DNA of 64,000 nt from positions 1,514,001-1,578,000 of the forward strand of contig NMRA01000007.1 in the NCBI GenBank assembly GCA_002633005.1, in the 5' to 3' direction. This DNA is from Phoronis australis (taxonomy: Eukaryota > Phoronida > Phoronidae). The notes below the pieces were generated by a model that was given only the letters and a program-made list of their open reading frames with translations, did not search any database and was not told where the DNA came from. The translations under genes were made by a program, and so were the position numbers. This document shows, in pieces, positions 12,203 to 23,800 of this stretch (within the stretch, counting starts at the first letter, position 1; every line of letters begins with the position of its first letter).

Positions 12203-12338
12203 CAGTAGCGGATTTAGAGGGGGCCATGCCCCTCCCTAAAATTCTTCCAGATTCCATTAGGGACTTCGGAGGTGTCTGGCAAAATCCTGGCTAATATTCT
12301 GCCCTGCCCCCCAAACTCAAATCCTGGATCCGCCCCTG
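12203..12338. mobile_element. hAT-like MITE, family A, copy 3
   Basis: Begins CAGTAGCGGATTTAGAGG and ends CTGGATCCGCCCCTG, an imperfect terminal inverted repeat. The interior matches copy 2 closely. Flanking 8-bp duplications were looked for and not found intact. Confidence 0.65.
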
Positions 12339-12499
12339 GGTATTCATATTTAACGACCGTCTTCACGAGTGCCATTGAATTGTGTCTATGGAAAATAAAA
12401 CTAAAGTTACTACCGCCTTACCTACATGTAAGACCGGACTCAGACGATAAAACGGACACCTGGTGTTCGAGTCGAATTTGAGAGGCTCGAATCAGTACT

Positions 12500-13145
12500 T
12501 GAGTCCTGACGGAATTGATGGCAATGAGAATGCAGATCGACAGACTCGCAAAGATAGGAGCGAGCGTTCTGCATTTTGTGTCTGAACCTGCTATCCCGGT
12601 ATCTTACGGATGTTGCAGGATGAGTATACGCAACTGGGTACATATCCAGTCAGCAGCCTAGTGGGCATCACTTAACTCCTGCAGAGGGACCAAGGAGAAT
12701 TTTCCCAACGTGATAGAACCAAAAGGTTCAAAAAGCCTTCTGAGTCTAGATAGATTGGGTATAAGACACGTCATTCAGTTTTGACGGGTCACTGCAACCT
12801 AGCCCGACACAGACACATTACTGGGCATATGGGGAGCTCTGTGTGTTTTAAGTGTGGTACTGACGTAGAATCTCCCAAACACCTGCTAGAGTCTTGCCCA
12901 ACTTTTTATAGGCTAAGGAGCAACCTACTGGATGGCACTGTTGCATTCCTACAACATATAGTGCATGGCAACAAATGGAAACGTCTGTTCGTTTTCCTAA
13001 AGGAGACTGGCAGACTTTAAACTTTCTTCACGAGGAGCCATAATTGGGCTCTCGTGCTTATGCTCAGGTGTTTTGTGAATGGGCCCAACCATGAGGCCTG
13101 CGCACGTCTGATGCACCGCAAATGACATCAGACCACCTGCACTGT
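12500..13145 (+). pseudogene. 3' end of a degraded RNase H-bearing LINE
   Basis: The plus-strand frame at 12511-12540 reads GIDGNENADRQ, the GI-x-GNE-x-AD motif of retrotransposon RNase H. In-frame stops follow. The same frame then reads LTGHCNLARHRHITGH at 12781, a zinc-knuckle-like CFKC with HLLESC, and a stop at 13018-13020. This LTGH plus C-x2-C plus HLL-x2-C module is the usual C-terminal end of non-LTR retrotransposon polyproteins, after RNase H. The reverse transcriptase is absent, so this is a 5'-truncated dead insertion. Its 3' UTR (about 13021-13141) has a segment, 13065-13141, that is also the tail of the SINE at 24279-24513. Clade assignment (I, R1 or Jockey-like) cannot be settled here. 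Confidence 0.75.
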
Positions 13146-13652
13146 TTTTTCCTGCATGATGCTGAAGAAACATTTCTTTGTGACTGGTGATTTTTTAAAT
13201 CGTAAAGGAACATAATCGGTTTTAGGGTCAAAGTTCATTTTGGGGACAATGCTGGAATGGCAATGGATTTCTTGAAGATGTTAACTTAAACAACAGCTAT
13301 ATAACAAAATCCGTTATTATTTTTAAGATTTTATTACAAATCGCGAAATTCTCGACGTTGACTGTTGGTACTTTCATTGAAGTCAGACCGGTAGCGTTAT
13401 CAGACAAAATTGCATTTTGCCATCATATTGAGCATGTGAAAACGAAAATGGAATTGGGCATTTTACTCTCATAAAATCGGTTACTGTCATAGAATATTCC
13501 GCCACCACTAAGTAACGACAGCCAGGTGGCGTACAGGCTCCACGTTTTAGAATTTGTAATTTTAGATTTAAATTCTGAAACGTTTCGTTGAGTCGCTGAT
13601 GGTGTTGATGTTCTTGTTGGTAAAAGAAATAGTAAGAGCAAGTGTCCTATAC

Positions 13653-13658
<6 letters not shown>

Positions 13659-13698
<40 letters not shown>

Positions 13699-13706
13699 CG
13701 CGCGCG
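13659..13706 (+). repeat. (TG)16 followed by (CG)8 microsatellite
   Basis: A pure TG run at 13659-13690 passes directly into a pure CG run at 13691-13706. Alternating purine-pyrimidine tracts of this type can adopt Z-DNA. It lies about 610 bp before the LITAF-like start codon. Confidence 0.95.
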
Positions 13707-14318
13707 GGGGGATATACCAAAGAACCATGGGTTACCATAGAATTGTCTGAGTGGGTAATATGGAATTAGACAGTTAATTTGTTCGTTTTCTTTTCCAGCT
13801 TACCAGGACGAAATGATGCAACTTTAAATGCGCTTAAAATCTCGGCTCTCTGCTACTCAGCCATCAAGTGGAGTAAAGTTCCGCTGAAAGCGTTGGTTTG
13901 CGACCGCTGATGTACAGTCATGAGCAATTCGAATGGGTTTTGTGGCGGATAAAAAGACTGCACAGACTACATTATTTAAAACTTGAATATCATGGAGAAC
14001 TTTTAACCTATCGTTGTCTTTGCTTTTATTACTCACAGTTTAGAGGCCACGGTTGTTTTGCTTCAGAGTATGTCATCTTTTGCGATAGACATGTTTTATT
14101 GGCATCGCGTGTTACTATCGGAGCTTTCAATAACATGATGAATAATACATACAGTTTTCCGTTGACTGCGTGTCGTAACCTAGCGAGCTCATCCATTTGC
14201 TTTACGTAGACCGCAGTTGTGCACGGTCTGGATATTTTGAAATGATATGCAAGCCGAGGAGGTGTGGAACCATATATTTCGAGAAAGCTGATCACTGCGG
14301 CCGGCAACCCATGTGACC

Positions 14319-16970
14319 ATGTCAGACGCCATCACAATTAAGCCACATCCTGAACTACATCACAACGTCACCATAAATATATCGACAGAAGAGTGCAAGC
14401 CTTCCAACCCTTCCGACTGGACGGATGCTCTTAATCACTTGCGCGCGGACACCACCACCGCGCGCAAAGGAGAAAGCCGACAGCTCTTTCCCGTTGATGA
14501 AAACGATGATAACTCAAGGCCGGAATCGCCGTGGCCAGTTCTTGAGCCAGTGGGGGCCAAGAATTGTAATCCGTACATTGTGACGGATGCCGCTGGGTCC
14601 AGGGCTTCAATGACCAGTGTTGCGACACCAACACAATCAGGGATATGGACAGCAGGTAGTTGGTACCGGTATATCTTCGCCTGTTTTCATGAGCTGCATA
14701 TATTTTCCGTGCACCGTAGTTCTGTTTCTACCAACACATTTCTGTACCCACGAACTAAAATGATCTCTTCTCGTCTCTGCTGTGCAGTACGTCAGTGATT
14801 GGTGCTTAACGTACTACCAAAACTGTCAACCTTATCTCACTTTTTTGGACAAAAGACACACATTTACTTTGGTTTCAATGCAACCTTCTCAAAATATTGC
14901 CAACCAATAATTGTTTGCAAAAATTAAAACAAAAACAAATGATTTATGCTCTTTTGTGGAGAACGCAGTGAGACATTGTTTCACCTGTTTTGAAAATGTC
15001 TTGTATCCGACCCGTTTCTAGCTCACTTGTTTTACTGAATGAAAGGAAAATAGTTGTCATGTAATTTTTCACGTCAGTGGACAAAACAACACTCGAAGGA
15101 AAAACTGTAACATAAATCTATTGATCCTATAACTATTTACGCAAAATCTAGTTTTAATAAAAAAGTCTCAATTCAGAATGTTTGAGTGCACTTTGTAAGT
15201 TACATCCTGAAGAGCGCTTTATTCGTTGTAAATAATGTACCTGTATGTTGCCTAGGTTATTGTTTCATTCCACTAGTTGGAAAAATAGTCTAGTTGCCAA
15301 AAAGTTGACCCTGCAATATTGTTTATTGTAAAATTTTCTTTTGGGGATTTATTATATGTGGTTAGGAGAACAAAATTAACTTGGTTGCACTGTGTGCCAT
15401 TTTGATCGTTTTTATAATTCAAGATGGCAGCTTCCGCCATCTTGAATTTCGCCTAATTTCCTCATTCTGAACACGACAGCTTTAATTGTAGGACCCTGCA
15501 ATGTATCGTTTCCAATGTTTTTTTTGGGACGGAGACTCCATTTCTGCTATTATTTTATGGTAGAGCGAAAGAGTAAGCCTGAAAACTCCGTCGAGATGTT
15601 ACTGCATGGGTCACAACAGCGATTCGTGAAAAATTATGATTGTAAGAAAAAGAAATCTTTTGAATCCGGACGTTATTTTCGTGCACATGATATACTTTTG
15701 TTATCCTAAAGAAATTTAAATAATAATATGGGTTAGGGTTGAAAATTAGAATTTAAATGACATTTGAAGAAATGTGTTGTTTATATAGTAACAAAGCTGG
15801 GTAGACCGGTAGTTTCACGGTTTCACGCACCTTAAATTTATCAATTAATTTCAGACATGTTCAAGCCAGCTCAGCCAATGTATCCACAGGGACCCTACCA
15901 AACAGGTAAGTTACAGTCGCAAACATTCAGAAGTTCGTCATTTCCAACTTTCGGCATATAAACAGGCCTATAGTAAAAAATCCTTCCATGTGCAGAGACG
16001 GGTTTATGTAGGCCTATCGGAGAACCCGTTCACTGAGTTGAAAACTGCTTTAGTACCGCCTCCGGTGTCAAAACCTTTTGATTTAGACCACTCACACATG
16101 GGCCGGCGCACCATAGGGGGTGGGGGGGGGGGTGGGGCTATGACTCCACATTTTTCAGTACTGCGTCGCCCATGTTATACAGTTATGAAATAGGACAAAA
16201 TTTTGCCTTTCTCAACTTGGATATGATTTCTGGGATTAGACAGAAATGGCCTGTCGTTGTTACACGAGACCCGCGGGCGTGCATTCTGTAACGCCAGGAT
16301 CTATCTAAAACCTAGCCACGTGTTCTCATTTTAAAGACACGGCAATGTCTCACGTAGTCTAACTTTTTAGCGAAGTCCTATTGTTACTCAACGGGCCTTT
16401 AACTGAAACAAGTTGACTAATCACGGCGTGTTGTTTCATGCGCCGAACACCATAGATTTCAAATAAGAGCGAAGACGGTGTTTCCAAGCAGGAACCAATT
16501 TTCCCCCGATACGAGTTAAGTACAAGTCGAAACCAGTTTTACATCAGTAACTAAAGTGATCTAAATTAAACGTTAGTTTTTGATAGAAGTCGCGAGTGTT
16601 ACTCAAACTCGAGGCCTTAATTACTATTTGGAGGGATACAGACTGCGGGGAAGTTCCAAGAGTCGACAATTTACTGAAAACACCGCAAAATACTATTACG
16701 TTTATGTATATTTTACTGTACCGGTAAGGAAAGGGAAGTGGTTCGTATCTCCTGCGCAACAGAAATTCCATCATCAATGAAATCTAGTACCACTGGCGCA
16801 CACTTTCAATAATGGGGGTTGCCTTGAGCCTTCAAATGAAAATTGAGATCATGTAAGTAACGTCCAAAATAAAAGTTGTCACTCATGTTCATCTATTCAG
16901 TGTAGCAAAGCTTCACAAGTGGTCACGTCTCGTATGTATTAATGAATGTACGTATGTTCGTGTGTGTGTG

Positions 16971-17001
<31 letters not shown>

Positions 17002-18189
17002 TTGTGTGTGTGCGTATGTGTGTATGTAAGCCTAGTGCGGAACTATATGCATCATACCAGGAAGAGATAACCATATCTCTTCCTGATCATACTTAGACCA
17101 GCACCAAGGCTATAAACATATAACTGATTCTTTTCCAAAATTCTGAATAATGGATGACATCCTTAGACAAAAATTACAAAGAATACATGCTATTCCAGCG
17201 GCACGCCCCCTCCTCACATTCTACACCTCCCAGAGCAAGTATGCATTGAGATTTATTCAACACGTATTGCAGTCACATGGAGTAAAGCTGACGATTCTAT
17301 CACCGTTTCCAAACAGCCCCCGGGGACCGCAACAACCGTTCTCACCGACACTGAATGGACAGAGGACCCTACACCCTGCGTCTGCCCAAAGTGTAACCAC
17401 AGTGTACTTAGCAAAGTGTACTTCACGACAGGAACCTGCACGTACATTGCCTGTGTTGGTCTCTGCTTGATGGGGTACGTTCACACGGCGGGATCACTCA
17501 TGAACTTGCAGCACTTTTAAACGCCTACATAATATAAGAAGAATTCGCTTCCAACCTCAGCAGAGGGACAATGGGGAACTTTTAGAATTTTAATTAGTTT
17601 GTTTCAAACAAAGGCCAATTTAAACCAAGCTCATAAACTCGAGATCGCAATATTTTCACAATGCTTTAGTACTGCATTACCGACCGACACCTACGGTGCT
17701 GATGTTTGTTGAAAGTTGTCACATATAGACTTCACTTTTAGAACAGCTTTCTGGTAAAATGACCTTCGTTCTAAGAAAATAAGGGTGCTGAAGCCAACAT
17801 TTTAACCAAGTAATAAAAACCTTCTAAAATCAACAGTCTTCTTGTAAACTCTCCGTGTGAAGGTTCTTTGCCTCGAACGTAATTTGCCAACACGGCAATG
17901 AGAGTACTCGAAAGCAAATAGGTGCCGCTAATATAGCAAGGGCCAAACCAGTAAAAGTCAGATATTAGCGTACTGCTTTCTAGTCAAAATCTTTTGAGAT
18001 GTTTTAAAAAATGAGACATTTCTAAATTGTCTAGTTTCCCATTGAGTCTGATTGACACTAACACTTTTCTATTCCAGTTGTGACCTTGGGTGTTGTCTGA
18101 TACCATTCTTCATCGATAGCTGTAAAGACGGTATGCACTCCTGTCCAAAATGTCGCACGCATCTGGGCACCTACAAAAGGTGGTGCTGA
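14319..18189 (+). CDS. LITAF-domain membrane protein (LITAF/CDIP1-like)
   Basis: Coding exons are 14319-14655, 15855-15905, 17273-17474 and 18078-18189 with phases 1, 1 and 2, giving 233 residues. The start is the ATG at 14319; an ATG at 14311 is followed at once by a stop. Residues about 165-230 form the LITAF domain: CVCPKC (165-170), a cysteine-rich hydrophobic insert (about 178-209, with [11 protein letters not shown] and CCLIPFFID), then HSCPKC (217-222). In this family the two CPxC pairs bind one zinc ion and the hydrophobic part inserts in the cytosolic face of late endosomes and lysosomes. Exon 2 gives a short proline-rich stretch (PMYPQGPY). Exon 1 adds 112 residues of polar, probably disordered sequence, longer than usual for LITAF. 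The PPxY and PSAP adaptor motifs of vertebrate LITAF are not seen. The gene is certain; LITAF or CDIP1 orthology is not. Confidence 0.9.
15416..15448. repeat. 13-bp perfect hairpin in LITAF-like intron 1
   Basis: AATTCAAGATGGC and its exact inverted copy GCCATCTTGAATT are separated by 7 bp. A possible short foldback; no second copy was found in the window. Confidence 0.7.
16959..17027 (+). repeat. (TG)n microsatellite, interrupted
   Basis: A TG tract with TTTG and GCGTATG interruptions, in intron 2 of the LITAF-like gene. Confidence 0.95.
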
Positions 18190-18813
18190 ACGCTAATGAC
18201 ACTTGCCAATCAGAGCTTGGAAGCTAGAGAACGAGAAACCATAGACTTTCCAAATCCAACTAGGCAAGCGAACAGGCAAGCTATCTTAGTGTGAGCCTAT
18301 AGAACCCAGACGAATGTCAAGCGAAGTCTTGCGGTCTCCCACACCACTACCTGAAGTTTGCATTTGTGTGAATATTTTCCCCCAAACGCACCATGCGTAA
18401 CTAGAAAAAACCTTCGACTCGAGAGTCATCAGTTCATCAGTTGTCCTCAGAGGTGATTCATACGTGTGTTGAAGAAACATTAAGATGAGCTTACTCCTTG
18501 AAATTTTGACCTACACAAGGAATCTCTTGAAAGGCATATGGATGGGACTGACACCAGATGAAGCACCATCAAGCAGGATATTTACTACTTCCCCGTCCCA
18601 ACAATAGATATCTTCGTCAAACAAGACATCTTGGTTCTTTATAGGCATACGAATGGGATTTTTCAAGACACGAAACTTCAAATTGAGATAAACCAAGTTT
18701 GAGGCGAAAAAAAATCCCAAAATTTGCGCCAGAAATAGTGCCGATGAATTCACTTGGAACTGAGCCCTCGTGGAAAACCAGAAGTGTTAACAGTCCTTCC
18801 CACACAGCCATGC

Positions 18814-18950
18814 CAGGGGCGAATCAGGGATTTTTTAAGAAGGGGAGGTCCAAGTCAACACTTTGTGAAAATTCTAGATTTGTTATCACTAAAATCAAGG
18901 AAAAAGGGGGGTCCAGACACTCCGTGACCACCCCCCCGGATCTGGCTATG
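18814..18950. mobile_element. hAT-like MITE, family B, copy 1
   Basis: Begins CAGGGGCGAATCAGGG and ends CCGGATCTGGCTATG. It shares the interior AAAATTCTAGATT, TATCACTAAAATCAAGG and AAAAAGGGGGGTCC with 43896-44060, in the same orientation. Confidence 0.6.
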
Positions 18951-19057
18951 CAGGCAAAATGAAAACATACCAATGCTCTCCATTGAAAATGACAACTCGC
19001 AAAGTAACACTCTTAGCAGTTGTACACCCCAAATTAGGTAACTGTGAGATTGAACAT

Positions 19058-19124
19058 GCCTGCATTTTGAGAACCAGTTTTCTCAACTGAATAACAAGCA
19101 TCAACTGGTTCTCAAAATGCAGGC
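19058..19124. repeat. Foldback element, perfect 22-bp arms
   Basis: GCCTGCATTTTGAGAACCAG plus TT at 19058-19079 is exactly inverted at 19103-19124, with a 23-bp loop. The arms' inner part and loop match a second foldback at 20978-21074, so this is a small repeat family and not a chance hairpin. Confidence 0.85.
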
Positions 19125-19524
19125 ACGTAGTATCAGAATATTGTACTGGATTGTGCTCTTTTCACTCTTGAATTATTTATCATGGAAATTCTGCACTTCA
19201 TGCCAATCAATGTAACTGCACACTAGAGTTTCACTAGAACATTATTTATATATACACCATAGCTACAACATACAACAGTCTTCCTTCTTTCCAATTACAA
19301 AGGTGAACTTTAACCCGATTAATTTAATCTCTCACGAAAAGCTTTCATGATTGCACAAGTTACATTTTGAGTGTAGTAATCACCATATGAATAGGAAAAA
19401 TAGCGTAACTTGAACTCCGTGATCCTACTGCTTAGCAATGACCACGACGCTCTTGGATATCAGGTAGAAGTACTGACAGTCCAATGATAAAGAGGTTATA
19501 AACCTGCCTTCCATGAAACACCAA

Positions 19525-19840
19525 CATTTGATTTAGACCACTCATCATTAAAAAATTGGTCTCAAATTTGTCTCAGTCAAAATAGAGAGAATTTCGGGAT
19601 TTCAAAAAACTTGGAGATTTGCTTCCGATCAGACTCTACAAGTTGTCTTGTGAAGGAGTGTTATTTTATGTGACAACGATCTCAACAAATAACAAACTGT
19701 CAGTTTGCAAACTCACAAATCACGTCTCTTCCAAGTAAGGAACAAGATGAGACCTATTTTTTAGTGGTATGCGATCTCAATCAAATGTTCGCTTTTTGGA
19801 CGTAACACACGTTTAAAGACACTTAAAACAATCTGACACT
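19525..19840 (+). repeat. Dispersed repeat family F, long copy
   Basis: Starts TTTAGACCACTCA and continues with GGTCTCAAATTTGTC, ACTCTACAAGTTG and CTTTTTGGACG-AACACACG. The same blocks appear in the same order at 41925-42200. The two copies are strongly diverged. Confidence 0.55.
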
Positions 19841-20577
19841 GTGTTTATAGATATTAGTTGGAATTATTGCCAATTCAATGTTAAACAAACTTCACCCAAA
19901 GTTAGTTAGCACAGTCTGCGGTTGAGGTAACTGAGTGGATATCACCCCACATATCAGGGCTTGAAATGACCAAAAACAAAAAAAGGAAATTTTTCCTGGT
20001 GACGTATCACTCCACAAATACATTGGCTTGTGTGATAGAAATATTTTATGCATCCTAAAATTTAACTGAAATAAACGTTTCTGTAAGAATAAAGTCAAAA
20101 TAATGATAAAAGAGACGGAAAAAGAGGAAACTGGAAATGAAATAAGAGGAAATCGAAGCCATAACAGACAACAGGAAATCCTCTTAAAAGAGGAAAATTC
20201 CAAGCCCTGACATATACGAAATCTGTCAATAAATAATTTCTAATCATCATGACCATATCACGATAAAATATTACTTCCACTTCTTCCTTAGAATGCACTA
20301 ACGCCAGTGTTACCTTTCTATGTTCTTGATGGATAAAAGTTATGGCGTGTCGCAGGTACTACCTACTGTATTTCGAGTCGCTCACAGAGTCACTTGTTGG
20401 TTGAGTAACGAATTTCAAACCCTCAACAGCACAACACAACACAACCCAAAATTAGAAGAAGCACCTAACGCCAGCGAGTCACGTTTGTCCAAAATAACGC
20501 CCATGTTTGGCGTAAATATCTTGCACTGAATTTCCAAACTGTCACACTTAAACGCCCACGCCAAGCCAAACCCCATT

Positions 20578-20583
20578 TTTATT
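20578..20583 (-). terminator. Polyadenylation signal AATAAA for ATP6V1D
   Basis: The minus strand reads AATAAA here, 227 bp past the ATP6V1D stop codon. Confidence 0.4.
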
Positions 20584-20809
20584 TTGTACAACTGAGCATG
20601 AACTTGGAAGATCATGGTATTATTTTCAGTTTACAGCACATGTTACTATAACATGCACTCGCCAGTACTTTCTCATCAGCTGCACATCATAAAGGGGTTG
20701 CTAGTAATGGATGCAGGTCTTGTTTACGTTCCCACTTTGCACCACAACCCTTGGAAGTTTACGAGCTAAACAAGTGGCAAAATTTGAAGGCCCTATAGTC
20801 TACCAACTG

Positions 20810-23800
20810 TTAGTCGAACAACAAGTCTTCGTCATCTTCTCCTTCTAACATGTTTGCAGGGTGATCCACGTCAACACCTTGTGCCTTTAATGATAACTTT
20901 AACTCCTCGGCTTTTGCTTTCTGTTCCTTCTTCTTGCCTTGCACTTTCTTTAACCTGGAGAATAGAATTTTGTGTAAGTCACTTACAAGGGTCCCTCGAT
21001 TTTGAGAACCAGTTTTCTCCACTCAGTAACGGGCATCAAACTGGTTCTAGAAATCCGGGACACCCGTAAGTGACTGTAGTCAAATTTTGAATGTAGTGTT
21101 TGAAGAGACGCTCCGTATGTCCTTACAGTGAATCTGTAAGATTTCACAAGTGCTACCCAGCCAATACATGGTAAATTAAATATCACATGTACATTATGGA
21201 AAAGAAACATTGAACAGTCTAAATCAAAAATGACTTTTGTGATGGAAGGCGATTTCACAGCTGCTTCAAACAAAAGTTGAAGGTTGTCAGAATTACCATG
21301 TTTCTCATTCTCAACCATGCAACAAACATTTACATAATATACTCTTGCAAACGAGTCTTGTTTGGACTATCAGCTTGTACAACTGATCCAAGAAGATCAA
21401 AAGAATTCCAGCACATCACCAATTTGCATACTGACTGAGTAAATGAGACATTTCACAACCTATACAATGTGATGCAAAGACAGTAAAAAATAATCCCACA
21501 AGTGCAGTTTCCTTGTTGTGATGACTATTTCTGTTTAAGGACTCCCTTGAACGAATTTTTATTATTTCAGATATATTGCGCTACTTAGATAGTCTCAGCA
21601 ACACTTTAGCACCAAAAGAAAACAATTTAGGAATTCTATAGTTCTGTCTACCCATTTCTGCATTTCATAAGCCCATTTTACCAAAATCATGCTTGAATTT
21701 TTGTAGTGAATATTTTTTTATTATAATTAATCATCAACCATAGTTAGATTACTTTCAATATGTACCAACAACAATTGTAAGTGAAAACGTACACTTTACA
21801 GACAAACCTATGAATTGCAAATATCCAAAAATAATCTCCATCTGAAATCATATGGTAACTACTCACCTATAGAACTCTTCTCTTTCTCGTTCGTCTAGTT
21901 CAGACGTGATATATGACAGTGTCCTCTCTATTCTTGGAATAATTACTGAAATAATTGCACGTTATATACTGTAACACTGGAAGTTAATCTACTCTGAGTA
22001 ATAAGTTAGAGTGGGAAGTATTTAAATCAGGGCCCAGGGTCTAATCTTCCACTAAAAGTCAACCCCGAAATTATTGTAAATTTACATTCCACACTAATAC
22101 ATAGAAAGTGATTTTAGGGAACGGGAAAACCAACAAATCTTTATTTGTGTAAACTAAATTCAAAAAGTTGGAATACTGTAGGTTGTATTTTTGAGTACCA
22201 TGAGCAATGTGGCTGTCAGTCAGGGCAATGGTTGTTTCCATACCCTAATACTAGATGGAGCTCAGTCAAACAGGATATCGACTGGTTCCCAAACCCAACA
22301 CTACATGACTGTCAATTAAACAAGACATCGACTGGTTCCATAACCCAACACTTGATGGCAGCCAGTCAAACTGAACATCGACTATTTCTGTGCCATAACA
22401 GTAGATGGAGTTCAGTCAAACCGGTCATCAACTGGTTCCATGTTCAAACACTTGAAGGGTATCAGTCAAACATGACATCAACTGGTTTCATCCCTCAACA
22501 ATAGACGGCGCTACTAGAAGGCTACTTTGCTGAGAACCTTCTCAACACTAGAACACACAGTCACACAACCCAGGCGGTTGTGGTGACTTTTAGAAGAAAT
22601 GTCATTACAGAATCACCAGCCACTGATAGACTTACCATGTTCAATAGCATTTACCCTCCTGTTGGTGATCTTGATAACCTCATCTAACGTGACAAATGAG
22701 GTCTGTAGAGAGGCCAGTTCGACCAGTAATTCTATTGCCTTGGCGTAGTTCTTCTTGAGCTTGTCAATTTGTTGCCCACCCCGAGACAGGCCAGTCAACT
22801 CATAACCTGGTTAAAACAACAACTATAGTAACTTTCTGTAATTCAGTTGCAAGAGTATGTATTGAAAATTTGTTCACCATGTAGTCTTCTTGCATGTAAT
22901 CTGTTGGTCACATCATGTGACCAATAGATAAAGGCAAAGGTAACCTTTTTTCATGTCATTTTTAGCAAAAATAGGTTTAGTTGATTATCCCAGACATATT
23001 TTTCACTTATTTACAGCTTTTCGTAATTTAATTAATTACTCGTCGTCTACTCCGGAAGTGATGTTTTGGGAGGCAAGAATTTCGTGCCAATTCCTTTTCA
23101 TACAGTCAGACTGTGAGAGCAGTCGAGTCAGTCATTGTTCTACCTCGGTTGTGATAAGTTCGGTCGTCGTTTGCTTTTGCTAACGAGTCAGTCAACATGC
23201 CACGCCGTTGCTGCCAACCGAGAAGTACTCATTATCGTCTCACGTACAGAGGAAGAACTGTCACACTTGCTCGAGTGTCCCGTGACACACTCCCAGTGGA
23301 TGGTGACTTGAGCACCCAAACTGCTTACATCCTGCCATGCGACTCCCTCGTCACACACGTGGCACCTTCTAAATAGCTCCAATACAAGTCCACAACAAAC
23401 TTATCAAACTTAGGCTCACTGATCTGTTCATTGGATGACGAACTGTCCTTTTCACTGGGTGTCAAACTGGGCCTGTATTCACTCCCACTACTCAACATCG
23501 CTGCAGGGCTGCTTACAGGCTCTGGGCTAGAGACAACAGCAAACGGGGAATCACTGCTAGTTCCTGGAATTGCACGCTATGGAGTACGTTCGGAGGCATG
23601 GGTGACAGTAGATGAAATGCCTCCAGTCACTGTCTATAGTGGCCACAGCTCGCGAGGCTTCTCGCTTCAAAAACGCACTTCTCGGGGGTGGCAACGAGGC
23701 ACTGCCAGAAATCAACAGCGACAGTATGGAACCCTTCTTCAGGCGTTGTTTCCCAGGGACCTTCATCAATTCAACGTACATATCTCTGTCGTAATCTGAC

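Larger units (their letters stand above)
10060..14318. other. Spacer between GPATCH4 and LITAF-like gene
   Basis: No host gene was recognised. The spacer holds three hAT-like MITEs (10356-10661, 11243-11400, 12203-12338), a LINE 3' fragment (about 12500-13145) and a TG/CG microsatellite (13659-13706). The segment before 14319 should hold the promoter and 5' UTR of the LITAF-like gene. No motif there was convincing. Confidence 0.5.
18190..20577. other. Spacer between convergent LITAF-like and ATP6V1D genes
   Basis: The two genes point at each other, so this spacer holds both 3' UTRs. It contains a MITE at 18814-18950, a perfect foldback at 19058-19124 and a long copy of dispersed repeat F at 19525-19840. 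No protein-coding exon was recognised. Confidence 0.5.

Noticed and set aside
22212-22512. CRISPR-like array, from the regular 50-bp spacing
   Set aside because: Whole units repeat, with no alternation of constant repeat and unique spacer, and the setting is an animal intron. It is a minisatellite.
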